Origin: Halichondria panicea
Taxonomy: Eukaryota > Porifera > Demospongiae > Suberitida > Halichondriidae
NCBI RefSeq assembly: GCF_963675165.1
Contig: NC_087380.1
Coordinates: forward strand, 3,401,803-3,465,802
Direction of reading: 5' to 3'
Length of the DNA: 64,000 nt
Within the stretch, counting starts at the first letter, position 1; each line of letters begins with the position of its first letter. This document shows positions 1 through 10,954 of this stretch, piece by piece. Both the position numbers and the translations under genes were made by a program. The notes beneath the pieces are model-generated. The model worked only from the letters and a program-made list of their open reading frames with translations, was not told where the DNA came from and ran no database searches.

Positions 1-493
1 ACAGTGCATATAGTACCACTACCTGTTCTCAAATATTTCAGCATGCCGCCTCCAGTCTGGTTTAGTTGTTCCTTAGTTGCTGTGCAAGTCATACATGATA
101 ACAACATCACTATGCATTATATTTCTGGTATGTCACCAGCCGAGGGTTTGCACTTTAGTGCTCTAGTTGTGGTTGTAGTGCTGAATATACCTTTCTGTGC
201 AGAAATATAGTATTTGTAAGTGCCTAAAATTTACATGCTTTTAAAACTCACAGACAGACAGTTTCTTTTCAGTTTAGTTTCTTTTCAGTTTAGTGTGTTA
301 GTGGTTGTTGCGTACAGTGGCACATACCGTAAATATATACGCTATATAAGAGAGGCTATTACAATATTGCAATAAATTATAGTCTCAAGTTCCCACGTAC
401 AGCTCTCAGGGCCTGCATTGGGGATTGTACCTCATTTACTGTCGTGTCACAGTGTCCTTGCATGAACTGTATTCATACATGGCCTGTATATAG
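1..493. other. upstream sequence, probably WRN-like intron
   Basis: No exon is recognised before 494. The stretch is AT-rich, contains two copies of a short 'agtttctttt' run near 258-285, and ends in a plausible acceptor (AG at 492-493). It most likely belongs to an intron of the WRN-like gene whose 5' part lies outside the window. Confidence 0.4.
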
Positions 494-2251
494 GAGGAGA
501 TCGCTGAGCGAAGGATTATTTCTCCTGACACCGTCCTGAGCCACCTGGCCGGTGCCTTGGAGGCTGGCTACATTGTGGATTACAGAAGAGGTGAGATTGT
601 TTTGCTATCTTTGCAGACTCTCATAAAATTATGGCTTAATTTTTCTCTTCTGTATGATTGTGTACAGACATGTAGTGCGCATGTACTCATTAACAGTCTT
701 CCACATCCACTGTTTCTTGTGTGATTTGCTTTAGTGCTAACTTTATGAATGTTGCAGCTGGTCTATCTGAAGATATGGAAGAGCAAATCACACGTGCCAT
801 CAGGAATGAACCCATCTTCTCAGGTATAGTGTAGTTAGAGTGGGATCAGCTACGCAGTACGGTTTTTAATATGTTTTGTGTGTAAAAATTCAGTTTAGCT
901 CTAAACGGTGGCCTAAATGTTCTTTCTGCTCTTAATTCTTAGTGTAGTATGTAGTTTAATGGTTTATGCAGACATTTCCTAATGAGGGAGCATCGTGTTC
1001 TATTTGAAGTAAGTTATTAGCCTATACAAATATGAATGTCAGTTGTAAGACTACAAAATCTCCGAATAAGTGGCTCCCTCTTATATAAAATACATATACC
1101 AATGTATACAGCTATGAATTAAGGTTACTATTAAAGATTACTATTAAAGACCGGCAGTAATTTTAGCATTTTCAGAATTTCTCTGTTTTAGGGCACTAAA
1201 TTTTGTGAATTTGCCAGCAATTTAGCACAATATTTGTCAAAAGATGTATGTATAAATATGAGTTTTAAGGTTGAATGGAAAGAATGGAAAGTTTGGAGTC
1301 AGATATAGACTGGCTAGCTTACTCATAGCGTTTAATAGAAAAAAGAAAAACATTGAAATTCAAAGGTGGTTTTATTATATAATTTAGCGTTAAAAATTAG
1401 TTAAAAATTCGAAAAAAAATTGGTTCTCGTTTATAATAGGTAGCCTAGCTCCTTTTCCCCATAGACATAAGCAAGCTCCAATCCATCATGAAGCAGCTGC
1501 AAGAAACTGTTGACAAAGATGGCCTTTTAACCTATGGACACCTAAAGCTGACGATAGCGGTGATAACCGTTAAGACGGGGTTTATTCGTCCGGGGAAGAT
1601 ATCTGGAGTCCCCACTCACATGGCTAATGTTTCACCACCACAGGTACTATTATATCTAGGCTATAATACCTTTCAATTTTATTGTTAACGTATAGCGTCT
1701 GTATATATAGGGCAAATGCTGTGATACAAAATCTATACGAAAATAAAACTGAGATTTTTAACCTCGTTTGATTAATTATCAAGTGTGGTTTAACGTGTCA
1801 TATCTTGTAGGCAAAACTCACATATTTTACTTATAACCACCCACCCACCCCACCTACACACAACACACAGAGCTCCTCCATCGTAGCCTCTATAGCAGAC
1901 ACTCCTTCCTCTTCCTCACACTCGACCACAGTCACAGCTCCACTACCCATCTCACAGCCGACCACAGCCACGGCTCCACCACCCATCTCACAGCCGACCA
2001 CAGTCATGGCCATCTCACAGCTGACCACAGCCACACCTCCACCACCTATCTCACAGCCGACCACAGCCACAGCTCCACCACCCATCTCACAGCCAACCAG
2101 AGCCATGGCCATCTCACAGCCGACCACAGCCACAGCTCCACCATCCATCTCACAGCCAACCAGAGCCAAGGCTGGCAAGAGAAAACTGCCCGGAAATTTC
2201 GGATACACCTCTCGGTACAAACCAAAAACTAAGAACAAACGATTCTGGTAA
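494..2251 (+). CDS. WRN: Werner-type RecQ helicase (WRN-like), C-terminal exons only
   Basis: Four exons at 494-590, 758-823, 1465-1643 and 1811 (or 1871)-2251 splice in consistent phase and end at TAA 2249-2251. The product has the C-terminal helix-turn-helix seen at the end of WRN: EEIAERRIISPDTVLSHLAG, then AGLSEDMEEQITRAIRNEPI and DISKLQSIMKQLQE. In vertebrate WRN this region has the same pattern (IAESRILPLMTI..., AGLTPEVQ...IRNPP, DMSKISLIRM). The helicase, RQC and HRDC parts must lie upstream of the window. The last exon is mostly a tandem repeat coding for ISQPTTATAPPP units, followed by a basic tail (GKRKLPGNF...KPKTKNKRFW) that resembles the basic C-terminal region of WRN (nuclear-localisation type). 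The role by family is ATP-dependent DNA unwinding in replication and repair in the nucleus. The start of the last exon is uncertain because both acceptors keep the frame. A generic RecQ paralogue is the alternative. Confidence 0.82.
1921..2168 (+). repeat. in-frame coding minisatellite, 36-bp unit with 30-bp variants
   Basis: Tandem copies of a unit beginning 'ccatctcacagccgaccaca' code for I-S-Q-P-T-T-A-T-A-P-P-P, with shorter variants coding I-S-Q-P-T-R-A-M-A. All units are multiples of three, so the WRN-like frame stays open. The reverse strand is also open over this repeat by chance. Confidence 0.9.
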
Positions 2252-2600
2252 TTAAACAGCTTTCATATATTCATATACTCTTTTCTGACAACTAATGCGT
2301 TGGTTTATTATTACTCTTCCTTCATATTTTATCAATCCATATATGAACTGTATCTATAATTTATACAAAAACTTAAATTTATAGATCAACCTAAATTTAC
2401 GTCTCTTTTGTTCATAATTATGATTATTATTGCTCTTCCCCTATTTCTAATCATTAATTTATCATCCACGAATCATAACTGTATATATATACACAAACTT
2501 GAATTTATGAATGTACATCTCTCTTTGTTCATATACAATGTTTTTGAAATTATAATACTGATTAGAGTGTAAAGAAACCATAATCTCATAGTTACTGGGC
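2252..2600. other. AT-rich 3' flank of the WRN-like gene
   Basis: No ORF or RNA gene is seen. The stretch is rich in TATA and ATTAAT runs and probably includes the 3' untranslated region. Confidence 0.4.
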
Positions 2601-2664
2601 TAGCCTCGATTCCAGGCCGCTCTCAATTGAGAAAGAGGGGCTGGAATCGAGGCTATTACTGGGC
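2592..2664. mobile_element. 55-bp hairpin mini-MITE with perfect 9-bp target duplication
   Basis: The element at 2601-2655 is a foldback: 'tagcctcgattccaggcc' at 2601-2618 pairs with 'ggctggaatcgaggcta' at 2639-2655. It is flanked on both sides by 'ttactgggc' (2592-2600 and 2656-2664), an exact 9-bp direct repeat. The same termini recur at 35420-35482 and 63508-63574. It has no coding capacity. A 9-bp duplication is typical of Mutator-like transposition, but the family assignment is inference. Confidence 0.85.
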
Positions 2665-3190
2665 TATCAAGGAAGGAAGCAGACCAGAGGATCGAGAAGA
2701 GATAATTTATATCAACACCAAGATTTAAAAATTAATGTGTATTTTACTGTGTACGCTGCATGTGCTGGAGTTCGCTCCTGATGAATATGGTGCATGGTTA
2801 TGTTGCTTTTGGAATGGGTAAACTATAGCCATATCATACAGAATAACATAATAAATACAGAATAATGATTGTCCTACTTATAATTTTGAGAACAAATAAT
2901 TATATCTACTTCATATCTCACTCACTATAATTATAACAAACAGTTTAAAGATCACAAATCAGTACGCAGAGTCAGGAGTGCACTCCAGTCCTGGCGGAGT
3001 GTAGATCGATATACAATTAGCTAAATAAAGGAAATGGGACAACTGCAGTGCGCTCTCGTGTAAATTGACTGATGTTATATAATTGTGATGATGTCCAGGG
3101 GACCCCAACACTATGACATCGTGTTACTAGTGAGCATAAAATTAATGCAATTTTGCAATTTTGAGCGCTTCACAAAGTAAATCGCAAATA
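2665..3190. other. intergenic, nothing recognised
   Basis: AT-rich sequence with no supported gene. A non-conserved stretch near 2975-3010 has slightly higher GC but no ORF of note. Confidence 0.4.
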
Positions 3191-3946
3191 CAGTAGACTC
3201 TCGTTAATCCGGCCACCCTTGGGACCATGCAGCTTGGCCGGAATAGCGAGGTGGCCGTACTTCAGATAATTAGCCGCGGCTTAAAAACGACCTTACCTCA
3301 AATATAATCACTGATTTGCGGTTCTTGTCTCGAGGATAATGAAAGATAATGAATCATTCTGCTCTCTATTGAAGTGTAATCCAATTTTATTTACTAAACC
3401 ACACCCAAAACATCATATCCGGCCGTAATACAAAAACGTTATTCGGGACAGCCAGCACTGGCCGGTAAACGGAATAGAGAGTGGCCGTACTTCAGGGTAG
3501 ATGGGCGTGCCCGTCCCCGGCCATAAAAATGGGGGGACAGGTTTCAGCCCTATCTAGCATTTGTTCTGCTGTTCCCGTACTAACTATGAATATAGTTAAT
3601 ATTAGCCGCGCCTCTAACCACAGAGCTCAGCTTGCTGCAGAGAAGGGGAGGGGCTGGGAAGCCAAGGAATGCATTACGTAAGAACTATACAATCTGATTG
3701 GTGCTGAAATATATTACGTAAGCAGTCTGCAATCTGATTGGTGCTGCATGATTTTCTGCAGCAGAACGAATGCTAGATAGGGCTGAAACCCGTCCCCCCA
3801 TTTTTATGGCTGGGGACGGGCACGCCCATCTAACTTCAGGGTGAGTTTTGTTCAGTAAACATAGAGGTAGCATTCCGTGCCAAGCCAAATGGCCGGTATA
3901 TCGAGGTGGCCGTACTTCAGAGAGCCGGAATAGCGAGAGTCTACTG
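3191..3946. mobile_element. TA-flanked pogo/Tigger-like MITE (outer element)
   Basis: Starts CAGTAGACTCTCGTTAATCC and ends with the inverted counterpart (rc CAGTAGACTCTCGCTATTCC). A TA dinucleotide lies on each side (3189-3190 and 3947-3948). Terminal CAGTAGACTCTCG with a TA duplication is the pattern of pogo/Tigger-class Tc1-mariner derivatives. Internal copies of 'tggccgtacttcag' occur near both ends. It carries no transposase. A second foldback is inserted in it at 3498-3832. Confidence 0.85.
3489..3841. mobile_element. 335-bp foldback MITE nested in the outer MITE, 9-bp target duplication
   Basis: The element at 3498-3832 begins TAGATGGGCGTGCCCGTCCC and ends with its inverse complement. 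Terminal inverted repeats run about 75-80 bp, to roughly 3574 and 3759. The flanking 'acttcaggg' is repeated exactly at 3489-3497 and 3833-3841. The centre holds two related 'gcaatctgattggtgctg' type segments. The nested order shows it inserted after the outer element. Confidence 0.88.
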
Positions 3947-3948
3947 TA

Positions 3949-6600
3949 TACCATGCAATTGTTGTATGACGTCACAGTCCGCCAGAATGCAACGATTAGT
4001 ATGCTGATTAGGCTGATTCGCACACTAGGTCTTTCACCTGCAATATACTCTTTAGTAACCTAATACTGATAACTGGTTTTGGTATTGTTTTAAAATTACA
4101 AGAATTTTCGTAACCAACACATTTACTAAAGGCAGTTGCTTACAGCCATCATTTATATACCGATCATGTTTTTAGCCATTGTTTTTACATTCCGAGCTGT
4201 GAAGAAACTGCGTGCTTGTAGGAAAACATTGACCACTGAGACACACTCAGACAATGAGTTTTTAGAGTATCTCGATATCTTAAGTGGTGAAAAAGTTCTT
4301 GAAGAAACTGATGTAGAACTTAGCACTTTCCATAATAGTTACAAACAATGTGAGACGAACTGAAAATGTGTAGTGAATTCGCATTCCACACACTATATAC
4401 ATGTAATTATTATAGTTGTTCACACGGATTTTTTTTCTCTTATATTAGACTGTAATGTATATCCATTCATTCAGACATTCACACATGACATGCTTGCATG
4501 TTCTTTTATTGATTCCTGTCTTACAATCAAAGTTGGCATGAGCAAGAGCGTATAAAGAGAAGAGGGCATGCAACTCGCAATGTATACTGTGTATGTGTCG
4601 TATTATTGATGAGTCAGCAGGATATTCTATATTTAGCCAACCGATCGAGGCTAGGCTATAGTCTAGAGTATAAAGTGCACCTTATTGGGAAAGAAAGTAC
4701 TGTAGGTGCTGATATAAGCATAAACGTTTGTGAAAAGCTGTTTTAAGAACAGGGGATATAATTATGTACTATAACAAATGATATAGCTAGGTCTGTCTTC
4801 TACGTTTGGCTAGCCTGACTTCTTTCTCTTCAGCTGTTTCTTGGTCTCTTGCTTGCCTCTCTCGATCCCTCATTCGAAGCCTTTCTTGTTTGCTTTTGTA
4901 GTCAGTATGCGCTATGCATACAGTTGTGCAAAATACACGCGGAATACATGAAATTGGTAAGGACCGCGTGTGTAAAAACCAGCTATCAGGCCGTACCGTA
5001 CGTACCATTACATACGTAGACTACGTCGTAGTAAGGTAAATCATAGATGATACAGTACTGACGTGAATGTGAAACGTTTCCGGATTCCGGTATTCTGCTT
5101 GAAGCTATCATAGTAACGAGCATATCCGAGGTAATTTACTAGTTTCCGTAAATTAAGCAATTTGATCCAAATAAACGCCGAGGAAATTATCGAGGTTATA
5201 CCAAGCAGCTGTGTAAGTGAGTTGGCAGAACTGGCCAGAGACAGATAAAAGAGAATCTATGTATTAACAGAAAGGATATTGATGCTGCAAGTGTATTAAG
5301 CGAAGACAGTAGTAGTGACTGTGAGGAGGTAGAATGAGTAGAGGAAGTACAGTCCAGTGCAAGATGATATTAACTATTCTATAATTAGTCTAGTAAATAG
5401 TCTATAATTATTATTTTATAGTAGATCTACCCCTGTACCCATGTAATTATATCCAAAAAGCAAGCCACTCAATGTTGGTAGCATGCATGTAGATCAAAAG
5501 AAGTGTGGCTGACTCGTAACACTAGCATGAGATAAGCAAACGGGTGAAATTGTTGATGATCTGTACGTACGTGTACGTATACATGCTAATAATTATTATA
5601 ATAGTCTTGAGAGTATTAATTTATAGTACACGATAAACTGTTTCTTGATCGTTTACGAAGTGGCTGTGAGAGAGACACATTCCAACTTGCCGGTTCGAAA
5701 TTCCTATACAAGTGTAGATACACGGCACTTGAAAAGAGGTTGGACGTTAATGCTGTCTTCACCGATGGTGTTGCCTAGAGAAGTAGCACTCGAGTAGGTC
5801 CTGGGATAAATTTCACTTGATAGTATAATTAGCTAACATTTGGCAATTGATATCTTAGCTCAGCGAAAGACAACACTGCAATTTGGAAAGTTAATGACAT
5901 GTACATGTACGTGTGAACTTATTGATAGAAATCATAATTGTAGTTGTAATAAGAACGTAGCATTAATTTTTGTTTAACAGTACATGTACATGGATTTTAC
6001 ATATTTTTCTTGAGGCTGTATTTTTCCAATAACTTTACTGTATGCTTAGTTAATAGATTCTCCTGCTGCATCAATACACGAAGGTTTTCATCAGCTAAAT
6101 ATGCAAAAAGTAGGCTCAACAGGTTTAGAAATAACCTCACGCAAAAAGTGCAACTAACTCATGCTTTAGCCCTTTCTATAGCACTTAAACTTTCATAACA
6201 GTTGTCAAACATAGATTCTCCTCGTAGTTTACAGTGTACTTCAAGTATTACTACTGAATGGTAACCTGAATATTTACTGTCCAAGCCAAAAATCTCACAC
6301 AAAGTATTTTTACAGGAAAATTTATGCTAAAATATGATATTCTCCCATGAGCTTAGAGAAACTAGTCTTACCTACAAGCCCACTGCAAGTATCAATGTGT
6401 GCCGGTCATTTTCACCAGTTTTCAGACACGGAACACTGTTTACTACGCTCTGGTTGCTATATAAACATGACAGTTACAGGGTTTCTAACATAATCTGCTC
6501 GTTACGATGATAGCTTCAGACAATTCCCGTGGACCCCTCCGGATACTAGGCCGTTTCACATCCACGTCAGTACTGTATCATCTATGGGTAAATAGAAAAA
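3949..6600. other. gene-poor stretch with two unconvincing small ORFs
   Basis: No known gene is recognised. A small ORF at 4136-4363 (+) begins with a hydrophobic segment (IYIPIMFLAIVFTF) and an acidic tail, and could be the last exon of a membrane protein, since 'cag' acceptors precede it. An ORF at 4787-5008 (-) ends in an arginine-rich segment (ERLRMRDRERQARDQ... RLAKRRRQT) like low-complexity segments often seen in invertebrate transposon proteins. Neither has homology I can name. The rest is AT-rich. Confidence 0.35.
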
Positions 6601-6602
6601 AC

Positions 6603-7975
6603 TTTTTTTTTTTTTTCTTATTGCAAGTGAGAAGACAAAAGACAAAAGACAAAACAAAAAAAACAACAAAAACATGTGACATAATTTTATAAAGTTCCTG
6701 GGTGAAAACACATGTTTCAGACCGATAGCACCCGGCCTTCTTGAGTTGCTAGGTCAATAGTGCCAGTGTCTAAGGCCTTCCATGGTGTGGTGGTGGTGAA
6801 TGACTTCCTAGAGCCTCTGATGCACATAATCTCTGATCTTATGAGGGGCAAATTTAGCCTACACCTCATCCAATTCAGAGTTGTGCTGTATGTTTTGTCA
6901 TGTTTCTCTGCCAGCATTAAAGCTAGTTTCTTGTAGACAATATCTGCAGCCGGACCCATATCTCCAGCAGCAGAGAAAACCAAAGGCGTAAACGATCCAT
7001 GTTCGACTTCTCTTACACGCTGTTCATAAGCTCTCTTCTTCTCCATCTCGTTTCTTCTGTAGCTCTGGGCCATGGTGGAGCGGCGATAGGTAGGTGCGTA
7101 CGGGTTGAAGACCCTGACATCAAAAAATGCACTCTGTCTATCGTTGCTCCAGAAGCTCTCCAGGGCCACAACATCAAGGCGAGCCCCATCCTCGCGGTTG
7201 GTTGTCCTAAGTTGGAACTGCTCTTCCGTCACAGGCTGTAAGGTTGGTTCAATACCCACATCTGGACATACTTCGCTCATAAGATTTGCTGTGATGTTGC
7301 GTATTTCATTATGTCTTATTGTTGGAAATCCTCCCCTAGAGCAGCTGAGTGCATGCTCTACTGTGAAGTGAAGTCCACAGACACAGTGAGAGGGTAGGTT
7401 CTGAGGCCGCCAGCCGTACCTGAGGCAAAGAGCATCTCTGAAGGCTCCCTTGTGTAGCATGAAACCATGCTCTGCAATAGGCAGCGCTGTTATCCAGCTT
7501 GAGGTACCTTTCTCTGAGCATATTCCAACCATTTTTTCAAATTGTTTGGTAGTTCTTCATTTAGCTCACTTGCTGTCCTGGCTTCCATCTGTCGGCGGAA
7601 TTTTTTGGCATTGTTCCTCAGTCTGGCTTGCTCTTGCTTCATTGTAGGTTCGTATATATCGGATTGGTCAAGTATCAGGCTGACTAGTGGTGCTGAGATT
7701 GACATGCTCATCGTGAACTGACCAGGGCTTGTTTCACACGGGTTTGCTATACCAAGTCCCCCATGGCGGGCTGGGAGTGCCATTATAAAAAACTGCCATA
7801 CAAAACTAGGGTGACGCAAGCGCCATGGGGCAAGCGACGCATCCAACTCTGCTGAAAGATATTGTGCAAATGACACCACATCTTGTGGCAGGTTGATGAC
7901 ATGGTCTGCGTATTCATACTGTCCAAGTGGTAATCGATAGATGGACATTGTTGGCATGACTGCAGATTATAGATA
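6603..7975 (-). mobile_element. 5'-truncated non-LTR retrotransposon with restriction-like endonuclease domain, copy 1
   Basis: On the minus strand a reading frame from 7957 runs through SIYRLPLGQYEYADHVINL..., breaks by a frameshift near 7500 (WLEYAQRK followed in another frame by GTSSWITALPIAEHG), and ends at 6717. The second part has a Cys/His cluster (CVCGLHFTVEHALSC) followed by GARLDVVA...FFDVRVFNP, the spacing of a PD-(D/E)xK endonuclease core (D...DxR). A poly-T run at 6603-6616 is the poly-A tail of a minus-strand insertion. No reverse transcriptase is present in this copy. A near-identical copy is at 52711-53592. Naming it to an R2/CRE-like or other clade would need the full element. 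Confidence 0.75.
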
Positions 7976-8029
7976 TAAACAGCATCTTGGATTGAACAGC
8001 AGAGTGTTCAAATAGAGGCATATCGGGAT

Positions 8030-9057
8030 TCACTTTGTATGCCTCTGCCTGCATATGTTATCTACAATAAACCTAGGTAAAGTATTCCAGTGAGTAATAA
8101 CTTCTATAAAAAAGGAAGACTTGTGTGCAATAGTGCTTACATATGGCTTAAAAAGTGGTTTGGAGTGCGGGAAACGGGGTGAGGGTGAGGCGTGAAGAGG
8201 TTGGAGGGTATGCATGAATTGTTATTAATAGCATACTTTTAGTTTTTGTATTTTTCTTCTGATGGTAAGCGGCAACCAGTTTAGTTCTTCTATAGTAGGA
8301 TATTGTACGGTTCCTTCCATTTGCCCGTGATCACCCTGCCAGCGAACTTCTGAACATTCTCTAGGGCCAAGTTATCAACTGAGCTCCGAGGGTCCCAGAT
8401 CGCACAGCAGTACTCTAGTTTGGGGAGGGTAGTGGTCTTATAGATTTGGTGTCTTAATTTTGCCGGGGCATGTCGGAGGTGCCTACGCATCATGCCAAGT
8501 TGTCTTTTGGCCAATTTGCATACGGACCTGATGTGGTCAGACCAAGTAAGATTGCTGGAGATTGACACACCAAGGTACTTCACACACTTGCTGGGGGAAA
8601 TTGTGTGGCCATTAACAGTTACGTTGATGGCAGGTTGTCTTCTACATCTTGTGATTGGAATTAAGGAGCTGGGTTTTGGAGTGATTGGGGCTGAGACCTT
8701 GCTCACTGATCCAGGTCATGATTCTATCAATGATATCCTGTTGGAGGTCTTTTACATCAGTTTGGTTATCAATAGGTTTGAATAAGAGTATATCATCAGC
8801 GTACAGGGCGAGCTCTGTGTCTTGGGACAGGTGTACATCAGTGATTGAGTTCATAAAGATGTTGAACATCAGAGGGCCCAGATAGATCTTTGAGGGACTC
8901 CTGATGTTACCCTGGTTGGGTCCGAAGTGCATCCCTCTAGAACAACTCTCTGGCTCCTGCCTGTTAGGTAGTCTTTAAACCATGTGAGTAGTGGACCTGA
9001 GATGCCCATCTTTGAGAGGGATGAGATCACTATGTGTGTGAAATTATCAGGTTTCAA
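8030..9057 (-). pseudogene. broken LINE reverse transcriptase (YADD), CR1/L2/Jockey type
   Basis: Minus-strand fragments in three frames read in order from 9057: FTHIVISSLSKMGISGPLL..FKDYLTGRSQRV (finger/palm), GPLMFNIFMNSITD...ALYADDILLF (palm with catalytic Y-A-D-D), KYLGVSISSNLTWSDHI (thumb, typical KYLGV motif), LRHQIYKTTTLPKLEYC, and a tail HWNTLPRF. Frameshifts or a stop lie at about 8870, 8700 and 8290. The 5' end is truncated at about 9060, in the sequence directly before the HYI exon at 9101. The family role is reverse transcription of its own RNA; this copy is dead. Confidence 0.88.
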
Positions 9058-9100
9058 GGGAGTTGAGTTTGGAGCTGATGTCTTTCAACTTCTTCAAAAG

Positions 9101-10954
9101 AGGAGCTGGTGAAGGCTAAGGAGAGAGCTGGGGTGGAGGTTGTGGGACTGTGTGGACCTAATGGTGAGCTCAGCAGTTGCTATGGGGGATATATAACATA
9201 GCCTGCAACTTGCTTATTGCAAAAGGGGAGGGGTTGGCCTGAGGAATGATTGTCAGGCAGTACTCTGACTGCATAGAAGGAAGATGATTGTGAACATTTA
9301 ATATTGTTTTAGCTGCTAATGAGATTTTCTGTATTTATACTGTCTTTCCTCCCTTCGACATTTGTGTTTTCAAGCCTGTATATAGAGCCCCAGTGTTGTG
9401 TTGTCTGGTTACCACCCACTCTATGTTACCCCACCCACCCACCCTATGTCACCCCCTGCCCACCTACTCTATGTCATCCCCTGCCCACCCACCCTATATT
9501 ACCCCCCTGCCCACCCACTCTATGTCACTCCCTGCCCACCCACCCTATGTTACCCCCCTGCCCACCCTATGTCACCCCCTGCCCACCTACTCTATGTCAT
9601 CCCCTGCCCACCCACCCTATGTTACCCCCCTGCCCACCCACTCTATGTCACTCCCTGCCTATCCACCTTATGTTACCCCCCTGCCCACCCTATGTCACTC
9701 CCTGCCCACCCACCCTATGTTACCCCACCCACCCACCCTATGTCACCCCCTGCCCACCTACTCTATGTCACTCCCTGCCCACCCACCCTATGTTACCCCC
9801 CTGCCCACCTACTCTATGTTACCTCCCCCACCCATCTACAGGATCCCCTGGAGAGTACGGGGTGGCAGCTGTGCCTGGGAGAGAGGAGGATTTCAAGACA
9901 TTCCTGAGCACTGCCATTGAGTATGCAGTGGCTCTCAAGTGCCCACGGTACGTAGTCTAAAGTGCATGACAATTACGCTTTACACAATTTTTTTAGAGAA
10001 GCATACATTTTTATCTATCCCCACTCTCTCCTCCTTTCCCACTATCTCCCATTCTTTCCCCCCTTCGTACCCACTATCCGCAATCTTATATAGCTGCTAG
10101 CAATGCGATGTATGGCTTCAGGGATTATGTTTGTGCCCCCAGGGTGCATATGCTGACTGGGGCAGTTGATCCTTCTATTCGTGACAACGCTGAGCAGACA
10201 TTCATTGCTAACTTGAAGCATGCAGCTCAAGAGTGTGCAAAGGTGAAACTCTTGTGTGCCTTTTATAAATTGACTACTTTTATTTGTTTTCCTCAGCATA
10301 ACATAACAGTCTTAATCGAACCCATCTCTGTGATACCCAACTACTTCTTGACACACCAGCAGCAGGGTAATGTGGATACATTAATCATATCTTGGTGATC
10401 ATTTACTATGTCCACTACATTGTATAGCTGTTGATATTCTCAAGAAGGTTGACTACCCAAATGTCAAGTTGGAGTTTGTAAGTTCTACCATATTTATCCC
10501 CCCCCCCCCAACCACACACACGCTTCACCCCACACTCCATGCAGGACGTCTTCCATGCACAGAGAATGGACGGCAACCTCACTGAGTTTCTCAGGAGCAA
10601 CCTTCAGTATGTAGGTATAAGCAATTCATAGCTACGTATTATATACTTGTTCTTTGCCACCCCCCCCCCCTTAGTTAAGGACTGCATGCATATACAAAAC
10701 TGCATTTTTGCTGGCTAGTTTATTGTCTTGTATGTGTGTGTTACAATGGCCTCATTGTGTTATGCAGGTCACATTCAGATAAGCCAAGTGCCTGGAAGAC
10801 ACGAGCCAGATGAAAAGGGGGAAGTTAATTTCCCCTTCCTCATTGATACCCTGCAGTCTATATGGGTTATCAGGGGTGGTTGGCGTGCGAGTACATTCCT
10901 GCCACAACAACCGAGGAGGGACTTCACTGGACCAAGAACTACATCGGAAAATGA
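9101..10954 (+). CDS. HYI: hydroxypyruvate isomerase, 5' exon(s) missing, frameshift in last exon
   Basis: Exons at 9101-9163, 9842-9947, 10143-10242, 10297-10366, 10428-10477, 10545-10614 and 10768-10954 join in correct phase. The product follows HYI of the xylose isomerase-like TIM-barrel family: ELVKAKERAGVEVVGLCGPN, YGVAAVPGREEDF, CPRVHMLTGAV, LIEPISVIPNYFL, LEFDVFHAQRMDGNLTEFL, VGHIQISQVPGRHEP and ACEYIPATTTEEGLHW. The metal/active-site Glu (LIEP), Asp/His (DVFH) and late Glu (CEY) are all present. In the last exon the frame changes by +2 near 10858-10863 ('ctatatggg'), so the conserved tail GYQGW...TKNYIGK with TGA 10952-10954 is out of frame. The N-terminal exon is not found. The LINE fragment ending at 9057 sits directly upstream and may have displaced it. 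Real disruption and sequencing error are both possible. Confidence 0.88.
9412..9836 (+). repeat. minisatellite in HYI intron, 'cacctatgtcaccccctgcc' type units
   Basis: About 420 bp of tandem 18-28-bp C/T-rich units (cccaccctatgtyaccccctgcc with variants) fill the intron between HYI exons 9101-9163 and 9842-9947. Higher-order blocks alternate 'cacctactctatgtcatccc' with 'cacccaccctatgttacccc'. All three forward frames are open because of this repeat, so the proline-rich ORFs here are not genes. Confidence 0.92.

Noticed and set aside
1831-2238. 135-residue minus-strand ORF with VGCEMGGGAVAV repeats
   Set aside because: It is the reverse complement of the in-frame minisatellite in the WRN-like last exon.
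6999-7371. Plus-strand ORFs at 6999-7241 and 7105-7371
   Set aside because: They are reverse-strand shadows of the endonuclease-like retrotransposon; the same shadows recur at 52844-53213.
9319-9960. Three overlapping proline-rich plus-strand ORFs of 169-213 residues
   Set aside because: They read through an intronic minisatellite in all three frames. Only the end (from 9842) is a true HYI exon.
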